Shown one piece after another: positions 51,599 through 59,839 of a stretch of DNA of 64,000 nt; position 1 is the stretch's first letter; each line of letters opens with the position of its first letter. The stretch covers positions 35,139 through 99,138 of the forward strand of contig DWWH01000044.1 of the NCBI GenBank assembly GCA_019119815.1, read 5' to 3'. This stretch comes from Candidatus Eisenbergiella intestinipullorum (GTDB lineage Bacteria > Bacillota > Clostridia > Lachnospirales > Lachnospiraceae). Both the position numbers and the translations under genes were made by a program. Under the pieces are notes generated by a model that saw only the letters and a list, made by a program, of their open reading frames with translations, ran no database searches and had not been told where the DNA came from.

Positions 51599-52519
51599 AT
51601 GAAATACAGAGTGGTTGTTTTCGGCGTGAAGGACACAACAGCAGAGATCGTTTCTTATATTCAGGAAAAGCTGCATCCGGTGGATCTGGTTGTGACGATC
51701 CACAGCGACGTGCTTTTCGGCAATCAGGTGTCCGGTTATAAGGGGCTTTCCTATCTGACGGACCAGTACGGGATCCCCGTGTTTGAGACCCATTCCTATG
51801 GGCTGAAGGATGAGGAAACCACCCGCTTTTTTGCGGAAAATGAGTTTGAAATCGGCATTTCCATGGGATGGCAGCGGCTGATCCCCCAGGCGGTTCTGGA
51901 CCGTTTTTCGTATGGAATCTTCGGCTTCCACGGAAGCTGCGGCTATCTGCCCTACGGCAGGGGACGTTCGCCCCTGAACTGGTCGGTCATCAACGGGGAC
52001 ACCCGGTTCATCCTGAACCTGTTCCAGTATGACGCGAAGGCGGACAGCCCCAACGTATTCGCAAACGAGATGTTTTCCATCAATCCCCACGACACCATCC
52101 GCACCCTGCAGTATAAGAACATTCTGGTGTCCAAACGGCTGATCGGAAGGCTCCTGCAGGCCTGGCAGGAGGGGAACGTGAAGGTTAACCGTCAGTCGAA
52201 GGATTTTGACGGCTGGTATGAAAAACGCACCGCTGCCGATGGAAAGCTGGATTTTCACAAAAAGACCAGAGAACTGTACAACCTGATCCGCGGCGTGACC
52301 AGACCCTTTCCCGGTGCCTTTGCCTTCTGCAAAGAAGAGAGGGTGACCATATGGAGTGCCCGTCCTTTTGATGAGATGCTGGACTTCTCCGGATATGCGC
52401 CGGGAGAGGTCATTGACGTGTTTGACGGAAAGCCTATTGTGCGCACCGTGGACGGATCTCTTCTGATCGACGAATATGAATGCGGACATGCGCTTATATC
52501 CGGGGACCTGCTTGCCTGA
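51599..52519 (+). CDS. Sugar N-formyltransferase-like protein (ArnA type)
   Basis: A 306-residue protein of the formyltetrahydrofolate-dependent formyltransferase family. GIFGFHGSCGYLPYGRGRSPLNWSVINGD corresponds to the ArnA segment [23 protein letters not shown]. The catalytic His is kept, but the usual Asn two residues earlier is Gly, and the SLLP loop has an inserted residue. A downstream Asp (FQYDAKADS) is a candidate for the third catalytic residue. It could formylate a 4-amino sugar made in this cluster. Because of the Asn change, activity is uncertain. The ATG follows GGGAGGAAGGACTGAAAAAG. Confidence 0.78.
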   Translation: MKYRVVVFGVKDTTAEIVSYIQEKLHPVDLVVTIHSDVLFGNQVSGYKGLSYLTDQYGIPVFETHSYGLKDEETTRFFAENEFEIGISMGWQRLIPQAVLDRFSYGIFGFHGSCGYLPYGRGRSPLNWSVINGDTRFILNLFQYDAKADSPNVFANEMFSINPHDTIRTLQYKNILVSKRLIGRLLQAWQEGNVKVNRQSKDFDGWYEKRTAADGKLDFHKKTRELYNLIRGVTRPFPGAFAFCKEERVTIWSARPFDEMLDFSGYAPGEVIDVFDGKPIVRTVDGSLLIDEYECGHALISGDLLA

Positions 52520-52539
52520 AGGAGGAATGGAGGACTGAC

Positions 52540-53292
52540 ATGAAGATCGCGCTTCGGATGGATGATATTACGGCTGACATGAACTGGGACAACTTTTTCC
52601 GGCTGAAGGAGCTTTTCGATAAGGCCGGCATCCGGCCGCTCCTCGGCGTAGTGCCGGACAACCGGGATCCTTCTCTGTCCTGTATGCAGGAGCGGGCGGA
52701 CTTCTGGGAGGTCCTGCTGGAGCTTCAGGAGGATGGCTGGTCCATCGCACAGCACGGCTGCCGCCATGTGTATACCACGAAAAAGGGCGGATTGTTTCCT
52801 CTGAACCGTTTTTCCGAATTTGCCGGACTGCCCTATGAGCGGCAGAGGAAGCTGATCGCCTATGGGAAACGCATTCTGGAAGACCAGGGGATCGAAACGG
52901 ATATTTTTATGGCGCCGGGGCATTCCTTCGACGAGAATACGCTGCGCGCGCTGAAGGAATGCGGCTTTTCCTATGTGACTGACGGGTTCGGGAGCATGCC
53001 GTTCCGGCGCGGCGGCCTGACCTTTCTTCCCATTGCCCGGCAGAAATCCGCCTGCTTCGGCAGCGGGGAGGGATATACTACGCTGGTGATCCATGCCAAT
53101 GGCATGAACGACGCACAGATCGGCTGGTATGAAAGAATGCTTGCAGAACATGCCGGGGATTTTATCTCTTTCGGCCGGCTGCTTGAGATTCCTGCCGAAG
53201 AGCGCGGTTTTGCAGGAAATCTTGCAGAATATGTGCAGGCAGGCGGAAAGCGCGCGGCAGTGAAGGCTCTTTCCGCGTTTCGTAAAAAATAG
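52540..53292 (+). CDS. DUF2334-type polysaccharide deacetylase
   Basis: A 250-residue protein of the carbohydrate esterase 4-like fold. MKIALRMDDITADMNWDNF holds the DD metal/catalytic pair, VVPDNRD follows, GWSIAQHGCRHVYTT supplies the two His of the metal site, and IFMAPGHSFDENTLRAL is the conserved RxPG-like strand. It lacks a signal peptide, so it acts inside the cell. ATG 52540 lies behind GGAGGACTGAC. Right behind the formyltransferase gene, it recalls the ArnA/ArnD pair in which a formyl group is added and later removed; that link is inference. Confidence 0.82.
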   Translation: MKIALRMDDITADMNWDNFFRLKELFDKAGIRPLLGVVPDNRDPSLSCMQERADFWEVLLELQEDGWSIAQHGCRHVYTTKKGGLFPLNRFSEFAGLPYERQRKLIAYGKRILEDQGIETDIFMAPGHSFDENTLRALKECGFSYVTDGFGSMPFRRGGLTFLPIARQKSACFGSGEGYTTLVIHANGMNDAQIGWYERMLAEHAGDFISFGRLLEIPAEERGFAGNLAEYVQAGGKRAAVKALSAFRKK

Positions 53293-53339
53293 GAGAGCCT
53301 GCGGCGGAAAGGGCAGAAAGAAAGGAAGTACAGGGACGA

Positions 53340-54515
53340 ATGAGCAAGGAACAAAAGGGGCCGGTCCGGGTGCTGCAGGTTTTGGGAGGAACCGGCCTGG
53401 GCGGCGCGGAGAGCCGGGTGATGGACAGCTACCGGCATCTGGACCGGAGCCGGATTCAGTTTGACTTCTGCGTGCATTCGCAGCAGGAGGGGTTTTTTGA
53501 TAAAGAGATCGAAAGCCTGGGCGGCCATGTGTACCGGGTTCCCAGGTTTCGCGTGACCAACTGGATCGAATACCGCAGGGCCTGGAAGGCCTTTTTTCGG
53601 GAGCATCCGGGTTATGCGGCCGTACACGGGCATATGACCAGCACGGCCTCTATTTACCTTCCCATCGCGAAGGCGGCCGGCGTGCCGCTCACCATCGCCC
53701 ACGCCAGAAGCGCCGGAGTGGATCCGGGACTGAAGGGAGCCATGACCCGATTCCTGCGGAGGAATCTGGGAAAGAAAGCGGATGTGTGCCTGACCTGCTC
53801 CCGGTTGGCGGGGGAGGCTGTATTCGGGGAAAAAATGGTAAAAGAAGGCCGGGTGATCACGGTCCCCAACGCCATCGATGCAAAGGAATTCGCTTTCTCG
53901 GAGCAGGTCAGGCAGCGGAAGCGTTCGGAGCTTGGCATTGGGGAGCAGGAGTTCGTCATCGGTCATGTGGGACGCTTCGGCCATATGAAAAACCACGCCT
54001 TTCTTCTGGATGTGTTTGCGCAGCTCCATAAAAGGCTGCCGGATTCCCGCCTGCTTCTTGTGGGAGAGGGCGGCCTGATGGATTCCATACGGGAGAAGGC
54101 CACCGCACTGGGCCTGTCTGGCCGGGTGATCTTCGCAGGAAATCAGGCAAAGGTGGCAGACTATTATATGGCCATGGATTTTTTTGTATTTCCGTCCATC
54201 TTTGAGGGACTGCCCGGCTCCGTGATCGAAGCGCAGGCCGCAGGGCTTCGCTGCCTGGTGTCTGACAGCGTGACGGATGAGGTGCTCATCACCCCTCTCG
54301 CGCAGGCCCTTCCTCTTTCGGATGGAGCCGCAGCCTGGGCGGGCAATGTCCTGGAACGCAGTGGTTCGGAGAACAGCGCGCAGAGTCCCGGAGCATATAG
54401 AAGAAAGCAGATGGCGCAGGCCATAAAGGATGCCGGCTTCGACGTTTCCGATCAGGTGAGATTTCTGGAAGGTCTTTATCTGGGGAGAGAAACGGCGGAC
54501 AGAACCCGGAAATAG
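53340..54515 (+). CDS. GT4 family glycosyltransferase
   Basis: A 391-residue GT-B enzyme. VRVLQVLGGTGLGGAESRVMDSYRHLD is the nucleotide-sugar GT4 opening with the glycine-rich acceptor loop; AVHGHMTSTASIYLPIAKAAGVPLTIAHAR, GHVGRFGHMKNHAFLLDVFAQLHK and FPSIFEGLPGSVIEAQAAG (E-x7-E) are the family core. It resembles EpsF-type enzymes of exopolysaccharide clusters. It starts at ATG 53340, 48 bases after the deacetylase gene. Donor and acceptor are unknown. Confidence 0.88.
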   Translation: MSKEQKGPVRVLQVLGGTGLGGAESRVMDSYRHLDRSRIQFDFCVHSQQEGFFDKEIESLGGHVYRVPRFRVTNWIEYRRAWKAFFREHPGYAAVHGHMTSTASIYLPIAKAAGVPLTIAHARSAGVDPGLKGAMTRFLRRNLGKKADVCLTCSRLAGEAVFGEKMVKEGRVITVPNAIDAKEFAFSEQVRQRKRSELGIGEQEFVIGHVGRFGHMKNHAFLLDVFAQLHKRLPDSRLLLVGEGGLMDSIREKATALGLSGRVIFAGNQAKVADYYMAMDFFVFPSIFEGLPGSVIEAQAAGLRCLVSDSVTDEVLITPLAQALPLSDGAAAWAGNVLERSGSENSAQSPGAYRRKQMAQAIKDAGFDVSDQVRFLEGLYLGRETADRTRK

Positions 54516-54585
54516 ATGGAGCATCCGTCGGGCAGAGAGCATCTGACCCGTATTGCAAAAAGAGAGAAAAGCAGGAGAATTCCGT

Positions 54586-55788
54586 ATGAAGAAAAAGATC
54601 ATGCTCATCGTGCCCATGCTGCATCAGGGCGGTTTTGAACGGGTATGCGTTGCCACGGCCCGGCTTCTGGAGCCGTACTATGAGGTTTATATCGTCATTT
54701 TCAGCGCCATGGACATCGCCTACGATATCCGCGGCCTTCATGTGATCGACATTCACATGAAAAGCGTGGAGGGAAAGGCGGGGAAGATTCTGAATGTGTT
54801 CCGGAGGGCAAAGCGGGTGGCCGCCCTGAAAAGGGAATACGGGATTGACATCGCCTACAGCTTCGGTCCCACAGCCAACCTGGTGAACGTGTTTTCCGGA
54901 ATGCGCCCCTTCCAAAAGGGCGAGGCAGAGCGGGAAAGCTCAGAACGGACAAAAATCTGGTGCGGCGTGCGCAGCTACATGGACATGGGAAATCCCGGCC
55001 TTCTGCGTCTGTTCTGCCGTTTTTCGGACCGGGTGGTCTCCTGTTCCAGACTGATCCAGAGGGAGCTGGAGGCGCGCTTTTCCTGCCGGAAGGTCTGTAC
55101 GCTTTATAATCCCTTTGACCTGGAGGCGATCCGGAGGCAGTCGAAGGAGATCGGTGAAAAAGAACGGATTCCCTTTTCGGGCTGCGGCCGGGTGATCGTT
55201 TCCATGGGACGTCAGGACGATGTGAAGGGTTTCTGGCATCTGCTCAAAAGCTTTTCCCTGCTGCACCGGAAATATGGAGACGCCAGGCTCCTGATCGTGG
55301 GAGAGGGGGATTTCCGGGAATACTGGACGCTGGCGGATGAACTCGGCATTTCGGACGCGGTGAGCTTCCCCGGCGTGAAGAAGAATCCCTTCCCTTATCT
55401 GGCTCTCGGGCGCATGTATGTGATGACCTCCGTCAACGAGGGCTTTCCCAATGTGCTGGTGGAAGCCATGGCCCTCGGCATTCCCGTCATTTCCACCAAC
55501 TGCATGACCGGCCCCGCCGAGATCCTGGCAGAGGATTTTGATACGGTCTCCGGCCGCCAGGAATATCTGGCTGCGGACTACGGGATCCTGATTCCGGTGA
55601 TGGAGAAAAAGAAGAATCTGGATGCGTCCGTGATCACGGAGGAAGAGAAGAAGCTTGCGGAGCAGATGGAACGCCTCCTTTCCGATGAGGCGCTGTATGA
55701 AAAATACAGCCGGGCGGCGGTGACGCGCGCCGCGCAGTTTTCCGGGGAGGCCTATGTGAAGCGGATCCGGGAGATGGCGGAGGAATAA
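54586..55788 (+). CDS. GT4 family glycosyltransferase
   Basis: A 400-residue GT-B glycosyltransferase and the last gene of the plus-strand glycan cluster. KIMLIVPMLHQGGFERVCVATARLL is the acceptor-side loop, VSCSRLIQRELEARF, IVSMGRQDDVKGFWHLLKSFSLLHRKYGDARLLIVGEG and MTSVNEGFPNVLVEAMALGIPVIST (E-x7-E) define the donor site. A 25-residue insertion (VMEKKKNLDASVITEEEKKL) precedes the last helix. The ATG at 54586 follows GCAGGAGAATTCCGT; the frame is open 33 bases earlier. A terminator follows at once. Confidence 0.88.
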   Translation: MKKKIMLIVPMLHQGGFERVCVATARLLEPYYEVYIVIFSAMDIAYDIRGLHVIDIHMKSVEGKAGKILNVFRRAKRVAALKREYGIDIAYSFGPTANLVNVFSGMRPFQKGEAERESSERTKIWCGVRSYMDMGNPGLLRLFCRFSDRVVSCSRLIQRELEARFSCRKVCTLYNPFDLEAIRRQSKEIGEKERIPFSGCGRVIVSMGRQDDVKGFWHLLKSFSLLHRKYGDARLLIVGEGDFREYWTLADELGISDAVSFPGVKKNPFPYLALGRMYVMTSVNEGFPNVLVEAMALGIPVISTNCMTGPAEILAEDFDTVSGRQEYLAADYGILIPVMEKKKNLDASVITEEEKKLAEQMERLLSDEALYEKYSRAAVTRAAQFSGEAYVKRIREMAEE

Positions 55789-55790
55789 AG

Positions 55791-55849
55791 AAAATAACCG
55801 TCGGCCCTTATCTGATATGATACCAATCAGGGACCGGACGGTTATTTTT
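55791..55849. terminator. Bidirectional terminator closing the glycan cluster
   Basis: AAAATAACCGTC pairs with GACGGTTATTTTT, extended by an inner ATCTGAT/ATCAG stem, and has A- and T-tracts at its outer ends. It lies between the convergent GT4 and AAA/nuclease genes and can serve both. Confidence 0.85.
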
Positions 55850-55858
55850 GCGTTTATC

Positions 55859-57535
55859 TTATCCCAACTTTACCATACACTCTTTTTTGTAAAAAGCAAC
55901 GCCGTATTTCATAATATCCTGATACCCCTCGCGGCGAAGGTCCGTTTCATATTTTTTTACGTCAATCTGCTCCAGGGCTTCTTCGCACTTTTTTTCCAGT
56001 TCCTGACAGGACTTCGCAACTTTGATTTCAAGGATAACAGCCTTCCCGCGGATACTGGGGTATTTGAGGACGATGTCAGGCCGTCCGTTTCCGGATTCCC
56101 GGTTGGAAAGAACGATATAATTGCCGATGTTTTTCAGCATACCGGCCAGAAATCCATGGTAGTAGCTTTCCTGATAATCATAGAAGCTGATGGTTTCCAT
56201 CAGATTTTCGGAAAGGATTTCCGCCATTTTTCCGGCGTCGCCGTTCAGAATGCTGTCGTAGAGGGGCGACAGCTCTTTCTTTTCCAGCCTTTCATCAAAC
56301 CAGCGCAGAACCGTATTTTTATAGATGTAGCGGACTTCGCGGTTTGGAATGGCCATTTCGATATAGATATTTTCTTCTTCCTGAAATTCCCGGATTTTTT
56401 TCAGATACCCGGTAAAAAAGAGGAAATTCCACAAATGCTCCTGGGTGGAGTCCATATCTTCATAGGTGATGTCCTCATGGATCGGTTTGGTAATGGAACC
56501 GCCGGCGATGAGTGTCTCGATTTCCTGGCGGACGGACAGATCCGATCTTTCCACTAACGTGCGGACGATGTCATTGGAGCTGGTGTTGGACCAGTAGGGC
56601 TTTGGAAGGGCATTTCTGTTTTTCCGGCAGGAGGATACATAGTTTACGACGCTCCACGGATTATAAACCTCCGTGTTCCCGAAACAGTATCCATCATACC
56701 ATTGCCGCACTGTTTCCGCATTTTCAGAAAGCCCATAGAAATCCAGCATCTGATCGACTTCCTGTTGGGTAAAGCCAAAATACTCGGAATAGGAATCATC
56801 AGTGATGGACATGATTTTGAGGTTATTCAGTCCCGTAAAAATGGATTCTCTGCTGATGCGCAGACAGCCGGTAACTACAGCAAAAGCCAGATTTTCATTT
56901 GTTTTGAGAGCGGACTCAAACAGGGAGCGGACCGGAAAGAGGATGTCATCATAGAATCCGTGAAACCAGGCGTTCTCTAACGGAACATCATATTCATCGA
57001 TCAGGATGACGGCCTTTTCACCGAGGCAGGTATACAGGCATTCGGAGAGATATTTCAGGGCATCCGCATAATCCGCATCCGAACCTTTCAGATCCCGGAT
57101 GCGCAGATAACGTTCGAGGGCAGCTTCCGTCAGCCGGCCGCTTGCAAGCACAGCCGGCCAGTGGCGGGAAAATTCTTCACCTACCGCTCTTTTCAGCATG
57201 GCAAGAGAAAGCTCACGGGAAGGCTGTTTCATGGATTTCAGAGAGAGACTGATCACCGGATAACGTCCCAGGTGGGACAGATATTGTTCTCCGGCTTCCA
57301 TGATTTTTGTACCGGAAAAGAGGGCAGCGGGATCTTCGCTGCCTTTTTCAAAAAAGCAGCGGAGCATGCTCATGTTTAAGGTCTTTCCGAAACGGCGGGG
57401 ACGGGTGAAGAGGTTCACTTCGCCCTTCATGTCCAGAAGTTCCCGGATCAACAGAGTCTTGTCTACAAAATAATAGTTATTTTTAATCAGATTTGCAAAA
57501 TTATCTACCCCGATCGGCAGCGGCTTCCAGAACAT
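55859..57535 (-). CDS. AAA-like ATPase with C-terminal PD-(D/E)XK domain
   Basis: A 558-residue protein matching the AAA-ATPase_like plus PDDEXK_9 architecture common in gut Firmicutes and Bacteroidetes. The N-terminus reads LPIGVDNFANLIKNNYYFVDKTLLIRELLD, then the Walker-A-like RPRRFGKTLNMSML, AVILIDEYDVPLENAW (Walker B) and VTGCLRISRESIFTGLNNLKI. The C-terminal nuclease-like domain has GRPDIVLKYP and ILEIKVAK (Asp and Glu-x-Lys). The biological role is unknown. The ATG has a GGGAGGCGATTTT site on the minus strand. Confidence 0.85.
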   Translation of the reverse strand: MFWKPLPIGVDNFANLIKNNYYFVDKTLLIRELLDMKGEVNLFTRPRRFGKTLNMSMLRCFFEKGSEDPAALFSGTKIMEAGEQYLSHLGRYPVISLSLKSMKQPSRELSLAMLKRAVGEEFSRHWPAVLASGRLTEAALERYLRIRDLKGSDADYADALKYLSECLYTCLGEKAVILIDEYDVPLENAWFHGFYDDILFPVRSLFESALKTNENLAFAVVTGCLRISRESIFTGLNNLKIMSITDDSYSEYFGFTQQEVDQMLDFYGLSENAETVRQWYDGYCFGNTEVYNPWSVVNYVSSCRKNRNALPKPYWSNTSSNDIVRTLVERSDLSVRQEIETLIAGGSITKPIHEDITYEDMDSTQEHLWNFLFFTGYLKKIREFQEEENIYIEMAIPNREVRYIYKNTVLRWFDERLEKKELSPLYDSILNGDAGKMAEILSENLMETISFYDYQESYYHGFLAGMLKNIGNYIVLSNRESGNGRPDIVLKYPSIRGKAVILEIKVAKSCQELEKKCEEALEQIDVKKYETDLRREGYQDIMKYGVAFYKKECMVKLG

Positions 57536-57607
57536 AAAATCGCCTCCCTTCCCAATGCAGTATCATTTTACCGCATAAGGAAGGCAGGCGCAAGGCAAAC
57601 CCGGCAA

Positions 57608-59377
57608 TTACAATCTCAGCCCCCGATACCGGTTAAAGCAGGCGAAAATCTCCTGCCGTCTGGGCATGGCCAGATCAGTGGAAAGGAAGCCTCCCGCAGA
57701 CAGCCCGGCCAGTCCCTTTTCTTCCATCAGGGCACAGATGTCATCCACCAGCTGGGTCAGGGTTTTGCGGCCGTCCAGCAGATTCTTTTCCGCGAGCGCG
57801 AGGATGCAGGAGAGCGCGGCGGTCTGTTCGTGATCCGCGATCTGTTCCAGATAGCGGAGGTCGATGTTTTCATGCCCCAGCTGTACGTCGTCCGTGCCCC
57901 GCGTTCTGGTTTTCAGACGGTCGTCCCTGCGCAGCGCCATGTTGCAGGAGGGAATGCGCCGGAAGGAGGGAAGGGCAGGATCGGGCAGCTTCTGCACGGG
58001 GCTGGACGGGGCTGAGCCCGGAGCGGACTGGCCGGCGGCGTCCGGATGCTTTCCGGCTGCGGACGCGGCGGCATACTTTGCCGCCTCTTTTCTGGCAAAT
58101 TCCGTAATATCCTTCGGCACATAGCGGTCCATCTGCAGGATGGTGTCCGCAATGTAAAAGTACGCGCCGGAGCTTCCGGCAACCAGGATGGAGGAAATGC
58201 CGCATTTTTCATAGAGGAAACGGGCGCGCTCGATGAACGGGGTGATGGGTTCCTCCTCCCGGCAGACCACCCGCTGCATCAGCTCGTCGCGGATCATGAA
58301 ATTGGTGGCGCAGGTGTCCTCGTCGATGAGAAAGACCCTGGCGCCGCTTTCCATGCCCTCGATCACGTTGGCCGCCTGAGAGGTGCTTCCGCTGGCATCC
58401 TCGGAGTAGAAGGCCCGGGTGTCCTTTTTGTTGGGAAGATTGTTGATGAACATGGAAATATCCGTCTTTTTGATGCTGCGCCCGTCCTCGGCACGGATTT
58501 TGAGGGCGGAATCATCGGTGATCACATATTCCCTGCCGTCGCCCGCGATGTGGTTATACACGCCCAGCTCCAGCGCCTCCAGCAGGGTGGATTTTCCGTG
58601 GTAGCCGCCGCCCACGATCAGGGTGATGCCCTTACGGATTCCCATGCCGGAAAGGGGGCCGTGGTGGGGCAGGCTGAGGGTGACTTCCATGGACTTCGGA
58701 GAGACAAAGGGAATGCCGTCCTTCATGGGCCGGTCCGATACGCCGGACTGCCGGGGCAGGACGGAGCCGTTCGCCACGAAGGCGCACAGCCCCAGCGGTT
58801 CCAGCTGAGAGCGGATGAATTGCTGATCCTGTGCCAGATGGATGACGGACTGTACTTTTGCGGCGGGAAGCCTGCGGTAAAACAGAACGGCTGTGACGCA
58901 GGATGGAAGGAACTCAAAGAGAATGCGTTCCAGCTGGGAGGCGTTGATGGTCCGGCCGTTCGCGGGAAAGCCCACGCAGAAGCGCACCAGAAGCTGGCCG
59001 TCCGAGGGGCGGATGGTGACGGCGGAGCGCTCCAGAATTTCCTGACCGCAGCGGCTTACCGCGATCAGACCGCTTTTTCCGGAACCTCTGGCCTTAAAGG
59101 TATATTTTTCAATTTCCTGATAAAACAGTCGGTTCAGGTAGTCCTGCAGGGCGATTCGGCAGTGCTTTTCCTTATAATAAGCGGGCGGGAAGGCCGCCTT
59201 CGCGCCGTCGATCTGGACGCTGAGCCGGGAAGGGGAGGCGAAGGGATCTCCCTGGACATGATCGATGCCGAGAACGAAGCTCCCGAAGGAATAGGCGCCT
59301 CTCAGATCCTTGTAGGCCGGGTAGCTTTTATGGTCCACCGCGCGCAGCATGCGCCTTAAATCTTCTGAACTTTTCAT
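57608..59377 (-). CDS. ABC-class predicted ATPase (PF09818 type)
   Basis: A 589-residue cytoplasmic ATPase. The hallmark GITLIVGGGYHGKSTLLEALELGVYNHIAGDGREYVI (Walker A at 256-264) identifies the predicted ABC-class ATPase family. IEGMESGARVFLIDEDTCATNFMIRD is Walker B, and HENIDLRYLEQIADHEQTAAL lies near the end. A Pro/Ala-rich linker (about 425-465) is probably flexible. The start is ATG 59377, five bases after GGAGG; an ATG 12 bases earlier overlaps that site. The leader is unusually structured. Function in the cell is not known. Confidence 0.85.
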   Translation of the reverse strand: MKSSEDLRRMLRAVDHKSYPAYKDLRGAYSFGSFVLGIDHVQGDPFASPSRLSVQIDGAKAAFPPAYYKEKHCRIALQDYLNRLFYQEIEKYTFKARGSGKSGLIAVSRCGQEILERSAVTIRPSDGQLLVRFCVGFPANGRTINASQLERILFEFLPSCVTAVLFYRRLPAAKVQSVIHLAQDQQFIRSQLEPLGLCAFVANGSVLPRQSGVSDRPMKDGIPFVSPKSMEVTLSLPHHGPLSGMGIRKGITLIVGGGYHGKSTLLEALELGVYNHIAGDGREYVITDDSALKIRAEDGRSIKKTDISMFINNLPNKKDTRAFYSEDASGSTSQAANVIEGMESGARVFLIDEDTCATNFMIRDELMQRVVCREEEPITPFIERARFLYEKCGISSILVAGSSGAYFYIADTILQMDRYVPKDITEFARKEAAKYAAASAAGKHPDAAGQSAPGSAPSSPVQKLPDPALPSFRRIPSCNMALRRDDRLKTRTRGTDDVQLGHENIDLRYLEQIADHEQTAALSCILALAEKNLLDGRKTLTQLVDDICALMEEKGLAGLSAGGFLSTDLAMPRRQEIFACFNRYRGLRL

Positions 59378-59530
59378 GATAACCTCCATTCCGGAGCGTA
59401 AGCGACGGGGCGAAGAGAAATCGCGAATGCGATTTCTCTTCTGCCATCAGAGCAATTTGTGACGCTCCGGCACATAATTGCTGCAAAGCTGCGCTTTGCT
59501 GTGAAAAATAAGCCATCAGGCTTATTTTTC
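59378..59530 (-). promoter_or_regulatory. Structured leader with potential pseudoknot
   Basis: Read on the minus strand: a 14-bp hairpin (59532-59501 region), a 7-bp hairpin (GCAAAGC/GCTTTGC), a stem GCAATT..GTG / CAC..AATTGC whose loop is CCGGAGCGT (59470-59462), and a 13-bp hairpin (59441-59412). ACGCTCCGG (59399-59391) follows and pairs perfectly with that loop; three bases later comes the GGAGG of the ABC-class ATPase gene. Pairing would place a 9-bp pseudoknot helix next to the ribosome site. The remainder of the gap to 59,839 shows no convincing gene. Confidence 0.6.
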
Positions 59531-59839
59531 ACACTAAACCCCTTTCTTTCTGGCAAATATAAAATGTATGTTTCAATTTTCAGATAAGCTCTGCCCGGCC
59601 GGGAATGCTTTCAAAACGGCTGCGGAACAGAACAGTTTCAATTTATCACAGAAGAGGATTTTTTACAAATGTTCTGAAGCCGGTATCATTCATGATAACG
59701 TTACTTATAAAGCTTCCCGCATCTGGCAGGGGGAAAACAGGAAGCAAAGCGAAGATATGCGGTTAATCTGGGAACAGGCTATCGCAAAGCATGGGAAAAT
59801 ATGATAAAATAAGGACATATTTACAGGAAAGGGACACTT

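Noticed and set aside
59568..59804. A 78-codon plus-strand open frame before the defence operon
   Set aside because: No ribosome site, no known domain, and the sequence is A/T-rich intergenic in character. It might be a gene remnant, but I cannot support it as a gene.
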